Origin: Amphiura filiformis
Lineage: Eukaryota; Echinodermata; Ophiuroidea; Amphilepidida; Amphiuridae
DNA: 64,000 nt
Assembly (NCBI RefSeq): GCF_039555335.1
Contig: NC_092647.1
Span: 6,586,608-6,650,607 of the forward strand
Direction: 5' to 3'
In this document: in pieces, positions 1 through 13,074 of the stretch
How the letters are laid out: the number at the start of each line of letters is the position of its first letter
How positions within the stretch are numbered: the stretch's first letter is position 1
Notes under the pieces: generated by a model
What the model saw: the letters and a program-made list of their open reading frames with translations, nothing else
What the model was told of the DNA's origin: nothing
Databases searched by the model: none
Made by a program: the position numbers and the translations under genes

Positions 1-410
1 CACTATTTTCCAAAAAATATAGCATGCATAAATTGAAATTAGACTTCGCACAAGTCTTTAGACTTGATTGTCACAGCATGTGAAGAACACCCAAAATTAC
101 ATGTTTTTGACTCTTTAATTCTTAAATTTGGCCAAATAGTGACATTTAACAGCACGTTTATTACCAGTTAGTACTAAATGAATAATTAGCATTGAGCTGT
201 GTTTCATGTGGCAGAAGTTAGTATTTTTTAATCTCAAAAAATCAGTGCTGTATTTTTCTGGAATGGGGAGTAGGTTTTGTAGAGCTGGTAATTATGTTAA
301 TGAACATTGAAGAAAGTACAAAAAATTAAAAATATTTTATGAAGTACAAAAATAAAATCTGTAAATGTGTAATTCTGTTTGCATGAACTATCAATGTATT
401 TATAGGTTAA
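1..410. other. Non-coding AT-rich stretch
   Basis: I see no coding exon, RNA gene or clear repeat here. Open frames are short and show no recognisable domain. Confidence 0.4.
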
Positions 411-682
411 CCTAACCCCTAAGGGCTTTTTACGACGGGAAGGAAAGAATAAAGAGAGAAAAGAAAGAAAGAAGTTGTTTGCTCTGGGTGGGATTCAACC
501 CAAGACCCCTCGCATGCCAGGCACTGGGTCAGCGACACTTTGCCACGGTCTTGGGCTTCGCTGGCCAGCTTAAACCGTGCCTATATATCACTTAGGGCGA
601 TTGCGTCATCACACCACGTGGGATGCATGCACGAACAGCGCATATATCAAGTAGTATTTTGTAGTATACAGGCGGGTTAGGG
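411..682 (-). mobile_element. TTAA-flanked MITE with telomere-like ends and a tRNA-like core
   Basis: The element is bounded by TTAA on both sides (407-410 and 683-686). Its ends are CCTAACCCC on the left and GGGTTAGGG on the right. On the minus strand the interior resembles a tRNA-Ala 3' half: a GGCATGCGAGGGGTC stretch is followed by GGGTTGAATCCC, a good pol III B box. A pyrimidine-rich run comes next. A second copy in the opposite orientation lies at 55400-55687 and has the same order of parts. A TTAA target site with CCC..GGG ends is typical of piggyBac-type elements. The tRNA-like part alone could be read as a SINE, but shared ends at both sides argue for one TIR element. Confidence 0.6.
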
Positions 683-686
683 TTAA

Positions 687-1230
687 TCACTGCATATAAC
701 CTGTTGGGAGTGAAATTGTACAAAATGCATGCACACTGAGATGTTGATGCATATGATGCATTCAATCCTGCATCAACGAAAATATGAGCAAATAATAAAT
801 GCATCAACACACAAGGAAAATGAATCAATCCTCTGTGATGCAAATGCATCCAAAAGCACTATGGTCATGCGTCTTGAACTCGCCACCCAAAAAAGGTGGC
901 GATGTTACATTTTTCCAAATTTGACTCAAATTGAATTCGACTCAATGATGATATCTCTGCCAATCAAGAAGTTATTGTCATGCTTGCGGTCTCATTTAAT
1001 TGCTAAATAACATGCACTTTCAACCCTGTAAAAAGAAAGTCTTTAACCTTTTTAATACTGACATTCTGCTTCATAGAATGCAGAATGGGCAGGGTGGCGG
1101 TGGTGGGGGATGTGGTACACACAAACTCTATGGGATTGATATTTTTAGTGCATAATCTGCTGTTGTAGTAAAGGCTGTAAATTGGATTTGGACTCTATTT
1201 AGCATCTAAAACATGCGCATATTTTGGGGG
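687..1230. other. Non-coding, ATGCAT-rich segment
   Basis: ATGCAT/ATGCAA words cluster between about 725 and 850. No splice-consistent coding exon or RNA gene was recognised. The open frames here lack any family signature. Confidence 0.35.
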
Positions 1231-1231
1231 T

Positions 1232-1375
1232 GGCTTTAGGCGCCAGCCCAGGGTAAAAAAGTGGGCGGCAAAAATCAAGGGCGGCGGAAGAAGGGCGGCA
1301 AAAACAGGGCGGCAAAAAAGCAATGGGCGGCAAAAAGAATTAGTAAAGAAAAAAGGGCGGAAAAATTGGAGAAAG
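1232..1375 (+). repeat. GGGCGGCAAAAA simple tandem tract
   Basis: The motif GGGCGGCAAAAA and close variants recur about six times. It combines G-runs with A-runs. It has no coding character. Confidence 0.6.
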
Positions 1376-1397
1376 CATAACATTTTTTAATAAAATG

Positions 1398-2171
1398 GTA
1401 CAGCTCAACTTACCGTACTTTGCCTAACCAGACAGTCCATGCCAAAATTGTTACTACACCTTTACATTTCATCGAATCTCTTTTTGATGTCTGTCATTTT
1501 GAACATCATACTTGAAAGATGTATGCTATGTAGAAACTTTATTTTGCAATTTCATAATTTGCATATTATTAGCATATTTGCAAGAAAAAACATGAAAATC
1601 AATAAATACCTATATTTTCACAATTTCAATATTTTATTAGAAATTAAGCATGTAGGCCGTTTGTTATGACTTGATGAATGAAACTGTTAGACAGATTTTG
1701 ATATTTTTGCTTATTTTTCCTTTTTTGCCCCAAAATGTGTAAAAATCACAATTTTTTGGATGACCTATATTTTCTTTGAATATTTATCAGATTTCTTAAT
1801 TTAGGTATAATACAGTGCAGAAAAAGATGTCAAAAAAATCTGTTAAAACAGATTTCCAATAAATTGTTCCATTTTCATTTTTGGGTTAAATACTCAATTT
1901 TCATGCGCGGATATTTGAAACATAAAATGAAAACATGTCCATTGCACTTTTTCCTCGAGATGTACTATAATATCAAGGTTACGGATATATTATAATCCCT
2001 TCTTATCTTCACTGATCCATCAGATACCTATTGTTATGAATGATCAATGAAAAGGTTCAGAACTGGGCTACTAATGGTCTTGTCAAGTATCTATAGTTAT
2101 TTTCATGACTGTGTCAACTCAAAAATCATGCAAGGTCGAATGTAGGAAAAGTATGATCAGTTGAGCTGTAC
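1398..2171. mobile_element. Putative MITE with about 30-bp terminal inverted repeats
   Basis: GTACAGCTCAACT at the left end is mirrored by AGTTGAGCTGTAC at the right end. The similarity continues inward (TACTTT..CCTA on both arms). The interior is AT-rich and has no transposase. No clear target-site duplication was found, so the borders are approximate. Confidence 0.45.
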
Positions 2172-3095
2172 TATACCTGAAAATGTGCTGCTTTTAGGGC
2201 GCTAGCGCTTGAAACCCTTTTTTCATATTAAACACTAGTAAGTAATGTGGATGTCTTTAAAATCTAAAAGTTACTGTAAAATTTTAATTACTTATCCTAT
2301 CATAGTCAAAGCATAGATTTTCTAAAGGGAAATTTGATGAGGAATCTAAATATGGACTTATTTTTCTGTATGAGTTAGGGGTAAAATGTATCGGTTCAAA
2401 ATATGTTGAATTGTAAAAAAATCTAATATACTTTGGGACACCCTGTATTCGAGATTACCAAATAGCTGTGATTTTGGTTGCTTCCAAAGTCAGTAGGCTC
2501 CCCCTATCCTCTAACCATATGAATGTTGTTTACTTCCAGTTTATTACTGCAAGTTGGTAATAAGCAATGCATTAAGTAATCCATTTTTTATCCGAATCTT
2601 TTTTATTCCACCCTGTATAACTTGAAGGTCACCCTGTATAATGAGTTAAAATGTGTATATTTGAATTGCTTATGCCTTCAGCTTTCCAACAATGAATACT
2701 TTTGCTAGTTCAGGGTTGATAATTGTGGAGATAACCTAATTAGAAACACGATTGGTGTAAAAGTTCATAATATTTTTGATGTAACACTAAGGGTGGCGAG
2801 GTCAGGACACATGGCCCTATGCGTAGTAGGTGAAGTGCACACTAGTTAGGCCTACACAATACACTCCTGGTATTTTTGCTAATGTTTGCTCTGATTTGTT
2901 TTCACTATTTTTAAATAGAGTTTAGAATAATCATAGAGATCTCAGTGGGGTCTGTCAAAATACCCTGAACATTTTGTGAACCGTAGAAATTGTGAAAAAC
3001 AAAAAATAAAGTGAAAATCTGGTGAATAGCTTGTGGCAGGGCTGAAATACCATTACAAGAAGTTACCACAGACCGAGTGACAAACTATTTAATGA
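2172..3095. other. Non-coding flank of the 5S array with mariner-end-like pieces
   Basis: CACCCTGTAT occurs three times (near 2452, 2612 and 2632). It matches the ends of the two mariner-type elements at 27310-28340 and 28649-29544. These may be remnants of such elements. No gene was recognised. Confidence 0.35.
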
Positions 3096-4730
3096 GCTGT
3101 TCTGTTCAGCTGCAGCTAAAGATGATAGGCCTACTGAGATTCCCGGGCTGAGATTTCACTCTCATCTAATTAGGCTACGTCTTTTTTATCAAAAGAAAAC
3201 GTGTCTATAATGATGTGGAAGTATTTTACCACTCCGTACTCAATAATTTCAATCGTTTCTAAAATAATGTGCAAAAATTTGTGACATCTTCTCATGAAAC
3301 TTACAAGTAATTCTAATCAAATTGTACAGTCTTTTCATTTTAGGAACTATAATAAATCACGGGTTGCACGTCCGGTCAGCGTAAGTTTACTAAATTTAGC
3401 GCCACTTTCACAAGGTAAATTGGTTGTCTTTGGCAAGTCATGAGTAAAATTAGAAACGTATCATCGACGGCCGATTTACCAATTTGGTTCGAGCTATCTT
3501 CAGTAGATAGCAAAAATTTACATCAGATTATTACATCGAAATTCACTTGCTGATCTCACAAGTATGGACAACCAGGCGAAATAAATAAACGACTAAACGT
3601 TGTTTTATTGCACCTAATAAAAACGGAAAATAAAATGCAGTAGACAATTTATTAAAAAAGTTTTAAAAAAAAAAATAAAAAATTTTTTTTTAAAAAAACC
3701 ATTTTGCGACACATAAAACCAACATCTCCTTGACATACTAACAAACAAACATTTAACCAAACAAACAAAACGCGTAATTTTGCATTTTCAGAAGCACGTT
3801 ATAACACATAAGATGTAACATGTTTTGTTTTATTTTTTGGTACCTGAATGCTGAACCGCATTGACCATGTTGACTTTTGTGTAGTGATACACGCACGAGC
3901 TAACATCAAGCGCGTCGGACAATGACTTCAGTTTACGCGTACGCATTACGCACGTGATACGCATTACAATAATTATTGTCGCTTGACAACAATCAAAACA
4001 ATCCTGGACAGCAGTTTGTCAACACGTGTTTTGAAAAAGGTTCTGTTCTGTTCGGCAGCAGCTAAAGATGATAGGCCTACTGAGATTCCCGGGCTGAGAT
4101 TTCACTCTCATCTAATTAGGCTACGTCTTTATTTTTTATCAAAAGAAAATGTGTCTATAATGATGTGGAAACTAGGAGATATTTCTACTTGAAGATGCCT
4201 GAGATGCTAAGCGCCTATCGTGCAAGTATTTTACCACTCCGTACTCCATAAAAAATAGTAAGTTTCAGTAGGACAACTACTTTTTTGTTGATTCGTTTTG
4301 AATTTGATACGGATAAAATTGAAAATCACAGAATTTCAGCTGTGAGCAGTAGGCCCTATGCTAGTTTGGTTGAATTGAGCGATTTGCCGCTAGCGGGTTA
4401 TATTTGGCAATTGCAAAACGATAGCTTGGCACCAGTCCCTCGGGTATTTTTGAATCCGTCTCATAATTATCATTAGGCCTATTATTATACAAAAAGTTTT
4501 GGTCTCCCGTCCAGCAGCTGACCACGATCGACTCAATGTTGAAGGCGCTCTGTGATATGGTAGCTACCGGGTATTAAATTTTAAGTTATAATGCCGGGGT
4601 GCTCCAGAAATCGAGAAAAAAATCCTATTTTGAACAAAGCCGCTTTCTAAATGGAAAAATTTCATCACATCAGATAGAGGACACAAACACGATCAGGAGT
4701 AAAGATAAAAAAGAAGGATCAGAATGCAAA

Positions 4731-4851
4731 AGTCTACAGCACCCGGTATTCCCAGGCGGTCTCCCATCCAAGTACTAACCGGGCCCGACGTTGCGTAACT
4801 TCGGGGATCGGACGAGAACCGGTGTATTCAACGTGGAGTATGGCCGTAGAC
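4731..4851 (-). rRNA. 5S rRNA copy 1 (2-nt insertion variant)
   Basis: This is the large-subunit 5S rRNA, transcribed by RNA polymerase III. The reverse complement starts GTCTACGGCCATAC and ends GGGTGCTGTAGACT. It contains the conserved GGTTAGTACTTGGATGGGAG and CCGCCTGGGAATACC blocks. It is 121 nt where the array norm is 119, because of an extra CT after the fourteenth base (CCATACTCCACG). A TTTT terminator follows directly. Upstream, TATAAG lies about 30 bp before the first base. Confidence 0.9.
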
Positions 4852-6379
4852 ATTTGAAGATGCGAATTTAGCTTACTTATAGCTACAGCATTGACCTTTC
4901 TTTCAATCGTTTCTAAAATAATGTGCAAAAATTTGTGACATCTTCTCATGAAACTTACAAGTAATTCTAATCAAATTGTACAGTCTTTTCATTTTAGGAA
5001 CTATAATAAATCACGGGTTGCACGTCCGGTCAGCGTAAGTTTACTAAATTTAGCGCCACTTTCACAAGGTAAATTGGTTGTCTTTGGCAAGTCATGAGTA
5101 AAATTAGAAACGTATCATCGACGGCCGATTTACCAATTTGGTTCGAGCTATCTTCAGTAGATAGCAAAAATTTACATCGGATTATTACATCGAAATTCAC
5201 TTGCTGATCTCACAAGTATGGACAACCAGGCGAAATAAATAAACGACTAAACGTTGTTTTATTGCACCTAATAAAACGGAAAATAAAATGCAGTAGACAA
5301 TTTATTAAAAAAGTTTAAAAAAAAAAAAAAAAATTTAAAAAAAAACCATTTTGCGACACATAAAACCAACATCTCCTTGACATACTAACAAACAAACATT
5401 TAACCAAACAAACAAAACGCGTAATTTTGCATTTTCAGAAGCACGTTATAACACATAAGATGTAACATGTTTTGTTTTATTTTTTTGGTACCTGAATGCT
5501 GAACCGCATTGACCATGTTGACTTTTGTGTAGTGATACACGCACGAGCTAACATCAAGCGCGTCGGACAATGACTTCAGTTTACGCGTACGCATTACGCA
5601 CGTGATACGCATTACAATAATTATTGTCGCTTGACAACAATCAAAACAATCCTGGACAGCAGTTTGTCAACACGTGTTTTGAAAAAGGTTCTGTTCTGTT
5701 CGGCAGCAGCTAAAGATGATAGGCCTACTGAGATTCCCGGGCTGAGATTTCACTCTCATCTAATTAGGCTACGTCTTTATTTTTTATCAAAAGAAAATGT
5801 GTCTATAATGATGTGGAAACTAGGAGATATTTCTACTTGAAGATGCCTGAGATGCTAAGCGCCTATCGTGCAAGTATTTTACCACTCCGTACTCCATAAA
5901 AAATAGTAAGTTTCAGTAGGACAACTACTTTTTTGTTGATTCGTTTTGAATTTGATACGGATAAAATTGAAAATCACAGAATTTCAGCTGTGAGCAGTAG
6001 GCCCTATGCTAGTTTGGTTGAATTGAGCGATTTGCCGCTAGCGGGTTATATTTGGCAATTGCAAAACGATAGCTTGGCACCAGTCCCTCGGGTATTTTTG
6101 AATCCGTCTCATAATTATCATTAGGCCTATTATTATACAAAAAGTTTTGGTCTCCCGTCCAGCAGCTGACCACGATCGACTCAATGTTGAAGGCGCTCTG
6201 TGATATGGTAGCTACCGGGTATTAAATTTTAAGTTATAATGCCGGAGTGCTCCAGAAATCGAGAAAAAAAATCCTATTTTGAACAAAGCCGCTTTCTAAA
6301 TGGAAAAATTTCATCACATCAGATAGAGGACACAAACACGATCAGGAGTAAAGATAAAAAAGAAGGATCAGAATGCAAA

Positions 6380-6500
6380 AGTCTACAGCACCCGGTATTC
6401 CCAGGCGGTCTCCCATCCAAGTACTAACCGGGCCCGACGTTGCGTAACTTCGGGGATCGGACGAGAACCGGTGTATTCAACGTGGAGTATGGCCGTAGAC
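6380..6500 (-). rRNA. 5S rRNA copy 2 (2-nt insertion variant)
   Basis: Same sequence and flanks as copy 1, including the extra CT near the 5' end, the TTTT terminator and the TATAAG upstream element. It belongs to subfamily A of the array. Confidence 0.9.
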
Positions 6501-8026
6501 ATTTGAAGATGCGAATTTAGCTTACTTATAGCTACAGCATTGACCTTTCTTTCAATCGTTTCTAAAATAATGTGCAAAAATTTGTGACATCTTCTCATGA
6601 AACTTACAAGTAATTCTAATCAAATTGTACAGTCTTTTCATTTTAGGAACTATAATAAATCACGGGTTGCACGTCCGGTCAGCGTAAGTTTACTAAATTT
6701 AGCGCCACTTTCACAAGGTAAATTGGTTGTCTTTGGCAAGTCATGAGTAAAATTAGAAACGTATCATCGACGGCCGATTTACCAATTTGGTTCGAGCTAT
6801 CTTCAGTAGATAGCAAAAATTTACATCGGATTATTACATCGAAATTCACTTGCTGATCTCACAAGTATGGACAACCAGGCGAAATAAATAAACGACTAAA
6901 CGTTGTTTTATTGCACCTAATAAAAACGGAAAATAAAATGCAGTAGACAATTTATTAAAAAAAGTTAAAAAAAAAAAAAAAAAAATTTAAAAAAACCATT
7001 TTGCGACACATAAAACCAACATCTCCTTGACATACTAACAAACAAACATTTAACCAAACAAACAAAACGCGTAATTTTGCATTTTCAGAAGCACGTTATA
7101 ACACATAAGATGTAACATGTTTTGTTTTATTTTTTTGGTATCTGAATGCTGAACCGCATTGACCATGTTGACTTTTGTGTAGTGATACACGCACGAGCTA
7201 ACATCAAGCGCGTCGGACAATGACTTCAGTTTACGCGTACGCATTACGCACGTGATACGCATTACAATAATTATTGTCGCTTGACAACAATCAAAACAAT
7301 CCTGGACAGCAGTTTGTCAACACGTGTTTTGAAAAAGGTTCTGTTCTGTTCGGCAGCAGCTAAAGATGATAGGCCTACTGAGATTCCCGGGCTGAGATTT
7401 CACTCTCATCTAATTAGGCTACGTCTTTATTTTTTATCAAAAGAAAATGTGTCTATAATGATGTGGAAACTAGGAGATATTTCTACTTGAAGATGCCTGA
7501 GATGCTAAGCGCCTATCGTGCAAGTATTTTACCACTCCGTACTCCATAAAAAATAGTAAGTTTCAGTAGGACAACTACTTTTTTGTTGATTCGTTTTGAA
7601 TTTGATACGGATAAAATTGAAAATCACAGAATTTCAGCTGTGAGCAGTAGGCCCTATGCTAGTTTGGTTGAATTGAGCGATTTGCCGCTAGCGGGTTATA
7701 TTTGGCAATTGCAAAACGATAGCTTGGCACCAGTCCTCGGGTATTTTTGAATCCGTCTCATAATTATCATTAGGCCTATTATTATACAAAAGTTTTGGTC
7801 TCCCGTCCAGCAGCTGACCACGATCGACTCAATGTTGAAGGCGCTCTGTGATATGGTAGCTACCGGGTATTAAATTTTAAGTTATAATGCCGGGGTGCTC
7901 CAGAAATCGAGAAAAAAAATCCTATTTTGAACAAAGCCGCTTTCTAAATGGAAAAATTTCATCACATCAGATAGAGGACACAAACACGATCAGGAGTAAA
8001 GATAAAAAGAAGGATCAGAATGCAAA

Positions 8027-8147
8027 AGTCTACAGCACCCGGTATTCCCAGGCGGTCTCCCATCCAAGTACTAACCGGGCCCGACGTTGCGTAACTTCGG
8101 GGATCGGACGAGAACCGGTGTATTCAACGTGGAGTATGGCCGTAGAC
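8027..8147 (-). rRNA. 5S rRNA copy 3 (2-nt insertion variant)
   Basis: Last of the three 121-nt variants. The next copy lacks the extra CT, so the subfamily boundary lies between this unit and copy 4. TTTT terminator present. Confidence 0.9.
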
Positions 8148-9673
8148 ATTTGAAGATGCGAATTTAGCTTACTTATAGCTACAGCATTGACCTTTCTTTC
8201 AATCGTTTCTAAAATAATGTGCAAAAATTTGTGACATCTTCTCATGAAACTTACAAGTAATTCTAATCAAATTGTACAGTCTTTTCATTTTAGGAACTAT
8301 AATAAATCACGGGTTGCACGTCCGGTCAGCGTAAGTTTACTAAATTTAGCGCCACTTTCACAAGGTAAATTGGTTGTCTTTGGCAAGTCATGAGTAAAAT
8401 TAGAAACGTATCATCGACGGCCGATTTACCAATTTGGTTCGAGCTATCTTCAGTAGATAGCAAAAATTTACATCGGATTATTACATCGAAATTCACTTGC
8501 TGATCTCACAAGTATGGACAACCAGGCGAAATAAATAAACGACTAAACGTTGTTTTATTGCACCTAATAAAAACGGAAAATAAAATGCAGTAGACAATTT
8601 ATTAAAAAAAGTTAAAAAAAAAAAAAAAAAATTTAAAAAAAAAACCATTTTGCGACACATAAAACCAACATCTCCTTGACATACTAACAAACAAACATTT
8701 AACCAAACAAACAAAACGCGTAATTTTGCATTTTCAGAAGCACGTTATAACACATAAGATGTAACATGTTTTGTTTTATTTTTGGTACCTGAATGCTGAA
8801 CCGCATTGACCATGTTGACTTTTGTGTAGTGATACACGCACGAGCTAACATCAAGCGCGTCGGACAATGACTTCAGTTTACGCGTACGCATTACGCACGT
8901 GATACGCATTACAATAATTATTGTCGCTTGACAACAATCAAAACAGTCCTGGACAGCAGTTTGTCAACACGTGTTTTGAAAAAGGTTCTGTTCTGTTCGG
9001 CAGCAGCTAAAGATGATAGGCCTACTGAGATTCCCGGGCTGAGATTTCACTCTCATCTAATTAGGCTATGTCTTTATTTTTTATCAAAAGAAAATGTGTC
9101 TATAATGATGTGGAAACTAGGAGATATTTCTACTTGAAGATGCCTGAGATGCTAAGCGCCTATCGTGCAAGTATTTTACCACTCCGTACTCCATAAAAAA
9201 TAGTAAGTTTCAGTAGGACAACTACTTTTTGTTGATTCGTTTTGAATTTGATACGGATAAAATTGAAAATCACAGAATTTCAGCTGTGAGTAGTAGGCCC
9301 TATGCTAGTTTGGTTGAATTTAGCGATTTGCCGCTAGCGGGTTATATTTGGCAATTGCAAAACGATAGCTTGGCACCAGTCCCTCGGGTATTTTTGAATC
9401 CGTCTCATAATTATCATTAGGCCTATTATTATACAAAAAGTTTTGGTCTCCCGTCCAGCAGCTGACCACGATCGACTCAATGTTGAAGGCGCTCTGTGAT
9501 ATGGTAGCTACCGGGTATTAAATTTTAAGTTATAATGCCGGGTGCTCCAGAAATTGAGAAAAAAAATCCTATTTTGAACAAAGCCGCTTTCTAAATGAAA
9601 AAATTTCATCACATAAGATAGAGGAGACAAACACGATCAGGAGTAAAGATAAAAAGAAGGATCAGAATGCAAA

Positions 9674-9792
9674 AGTCTACAGCACCCGGTATTCCCAGGC
9701 GGTCTCCCATCCAAGTACTAACCGGGCCCGACGTTGCGTAACTTCGGGGATCGGACGAGAACCGGTGTATTCAACGTGGTATGGCCGTAGAC
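9674..9792 (-). rRNA. 5S rRNA copy 4 (canonical 119 nt)
   Basis: Canonical-length gene: GTCTACGGCCATACCACG to GCTGTAGACT with TTTT after it. Its 5' and 3' ends pair to form helix I (GTCTAC with GTAGAC). Spacer markers place it in subfamily B. Confidence 0.95.
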
Positions 9793-9820
9793 ATTTGAAG
9801 ATGCGAATTTAGCTTACTTA

Positions 9821-9826
9821 TAGCTA
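9821..9826 (-). promoter_or_regulatory. TATAAG element upstream of 5S genes (example from copy 4)
   Basis: On the minus strand TATAAG sits about 30 bp before the first transcribed base. It is repeated at the same place in every complete unit. Upstream TATA-like elements assist 5S transcription in several invertebrates and fungi, so a promoter role is likely but inferred. Confidence 0.5.
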
Positions 9827-11312
9827 CAGCATTGACCTTTCTTTCAATCGTTTCTAAAATAATGTGCAAAAATTTGTGACATCTTCTCATGAAACTTACA
9901 AGTAATTCTAATCAAATTGTACAGTCTTTTCATTTTAGGAACTATAATAAATCACGGGTTGCACGTCCGGTCAGCGTAAGTTTACTAAATTTAGCGCCAC
10001 TTTCACAAGGTAAATTGGTTGTCTTTGGCAAGTCATGAGTAAAATTAGAAACGTATCATCGACGGCCGATTTACCAATTTGGTTCGAGCTATCTTCAGTA
10101 GATAGCAAAAATTTACATCGGATTATTACATCGAAATTCACTTGCTGATCTCACAAGTATGGACAACCAGGCGAAATAAATAAACGACTAAACGTTGTTT
10201 TATTGCACCTAATAAAACGGAAAATAAAATGCAGTAGACAATTTATTAAAAAAAGTTTAAAAAAAAAAAAAATTAAAAAAAACCATTTTGCGACACATAA
10301 AACCAACATCTCCTTGACATACTAACAAACAAACATTTAACCAAACAAACAAAACGCGTAATTTTGCATTTTCAGAAGCACGTTATAACACATAAGATGT
10401 AACATGTTTTGTTTTATTTTTGGTACCTGAATGCTGAACCGCATTGACCATGTTGACTTTTGTGTAGTGATACACGCACGAGCTAACATCAAGCGCGTCG
10501 GACAATGACTTCAGTTTACGCGTACGCATTACGCACGTGATACGCATTACAATAATTATTGTCGCTTGACAACAATCAAAACAGTCCTGGACAGCAGTTT
10601 GTCAACACGTGTTTTGAAAAAGGTTCTGTTCTGTTCGGCAGCAGCTAAAGATGATAGGCCTACTGAGATTCCCGGGCTGAGATTTCACTCTCATCTAATT
10701 AGGCTACGTCTTTATTTTTTATCAAAAGAAAATGTGTCTATAATGATGTGGAAACTAGGAGATATTTCTACTTGAAGATGCCTGAGATGCTAAGCGCCTA
10801 TCGTGCAAGTATTTTACCACTCCGTACTCCATAAAAAATAGTAAGTTTCAGTAGGACAACTACTTTTTTGTTTTTTCGTTTTGAATTTGATACGGATAAA
10901 ATTGAAAATCACAGAATTTCAGCTGTGAGTAGTAGGCCCTATGCTAGTTTGGTTGAATTTAGCGATTTGCCGCTAGCGGGTTATATTTGGCAATTGCAAA
11001 ACGATAGCTTGGCACCAGTCCCTCGGGTATGTTTGAATCTGTCTCATAATTATCATTAGGCCTATTATATACAAAAGTTTTGGTCTCCCGTCCAGCAGCT
11101 GACCACGATCGACTCAATGTTGAAGGCGCTCTGTGATATGGTAGCTACCGGGTATTAAATTTTAAGTTATAATGCCGGGGTGCTCCAGAAATTGAGAAAA
11201 AAAATCCTATTTTGAACAAAGCCGCTTTCTAAATGGAAAAATTTCATCACATCAGATAGAGAACACAAACACGATCAGGAGTAAAGATAAAAAAGAAGGA
11301 TCAGAATGCAAA

Positions 11313-11431
11313 AGTCTACAGCACCCGGTATTCCCAGGCGGTCTCCCATCCAAGTACTAACCGGGCCCGACGTTGCGTAACTTCGGGGATCGGACGAGAA
11401 CCGGTGTATTCAACGTGGTATGGCCGTAGAC
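11313..11431 (-). rRNA. 5S rRNA copy 5 (canonical)
   Basis: Identical in layout to copy 4. The spacer of this unit has a few private changes around 10868-11040, but the gene is intact by eye. Confidence 0.95.
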
Positions 11432-12955
11432 ATTTGAAGATGCGAATTTAGCTTACTTATAGCTACAGCATTGACCTTTCTTTCAATCGTTTCTAAAATA
11501 ATGTGCAAAAATTTGTGACATCTTCTCATGAAACTTACAAGTAATTCTAATCAAATTGTACAGTCTTTTCATTTTAGGAACTATAATAAATCACGGGTTG
11601 CACGTCCGGTCAGCGTAAGTTTACTAAATTTAGCGCCACTTTCACAAGGTAAATTGGTTGTCTTTGGCAAGTCATGAGTAAAATTAGAAACGTATCATCG
11701 ACGGCCGATTTACCAATTTGGTTCGAGCTATCTTCAGTAGATAGCAAAAATTTACATCGGATTATTACATCGAAATTCACTTGCTGATCTCACAAGTATG
11801 GACAACCAGGCGAAATAAATAAACGACTAAACGTTGTTTTATTGCACCTAATAAAAACGGAAAATAAAATGCAGTAGACAATTTATTAAAAAAGTTTTAA
11901 AAAAAAAAAAAAAAAAAAAAAACCCATTTTGCGACACATAAAACCAACATCTCCTTGACATACTAACAAACAAACATTTAACCAAACAAACAAAACGCGT
12001 AATTTTGCATTTTCAGAAGCACGTTATAACACATAAGATGTAACATGTTTTGTTTTATTTTTGGTACCTGAATGCTGAACCGCATTGACCATGTTGACTT
12101 TTGTGTAGTGATACACGCACGAGCTAACATCAAGCGCGTCGGACAATGACTTCAGTTTACGCGTACGCATTACGCACGTGATACGCATTACAATAATTAT
12201 TGTCGCTTGACAACAATCAAAACAGTCCTGGACAGCAGTTTGTCAACACGTGTTTTGAAAAAGGTTCTGTTCTGTTCGGCAGCAGCTAAAGATGATAGGC
12301 CTACTGAGATTCCCGGGCTGAGATTTCACTCTCATCTAATTAGGCTACGTCTTTATTTTTTATCAAAAGAAAATGTGTCTATAATGATGTGGAAACTAGG
12401 AGATATTTCTACTTGAAGATGCCTGAGATGCTAAGCGCCTATCGTGCAAGTATTTTACCACTCCGTACTCCATAAAAAATAGTAAGTTTCAGTAGGACAA
12501 CTACTTTTTTGTTGATTCGTTTTGAATTTGATACGGATAAAATTGAAAATCACAGAATTTCAGCTGTGAGTAGTAGGCCCTATGCTAGTTTGGTTGAATT
12601 TAGCGATTTGCCGCTAGCGGGTTATATTTGGCAATTGCAAAACGATAGCTTGGCACCAGTCCCTCGGGTATTTTTGAATCCGTCTCATAATTATCATTAG
12701 GCCTATTATTATACAAAAAGTTTTGGTCTCCCGTCCAGCAGCTGACCACGATCGACTCAATGTTGAAGGCGCTCTGTGATATGGTAGCTACCGGGTATTA
12801 AATTTTAAGTTATAATGCCGGGGTGCTCCAGAAATTGAGAAAAAAAAATCCTATTTTGAACAAAGCCGCTTTCTAAATGGAAAAATTTCATCACATCAGA
12901 TAGAGGACACAAACACGATCAGGAGTAAAGATAAAAAGAAGGATCAGAATGCAAA

Positions 12956-13074
12956 AGTCTACAGCACCCGGTATTCCCAGGCGGTCTCCCATCCAAGTAC
13001 TAACCGGGCCCGACGTTGCGTAACTTCGGGGATCGGACGAGAACCGGTGTATTCAACGTGGTATGGCCGTAGAC
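12956..13074 (-). rRNA. 5S rRNA copy 6 (canonical)
   Basis: 119-nt gene with TTTT terminator and TATAAG at about -30. Confidence 0.95.

Noticed and set aside
4731-4851. snRNA or spliced-leader genes linked to 5S units, as occurs in some invertebrates
   Set aside because: I looked for U1, U2, U4, U5 and U6 signature words in the spacer on both strands and found none.
10196-10210. TTATTGCACC in each 5S spacer, also with a miR-92-like seed
   Set aside because: No precursor hairpin forms around it, and it is a fixed part of the spacer.
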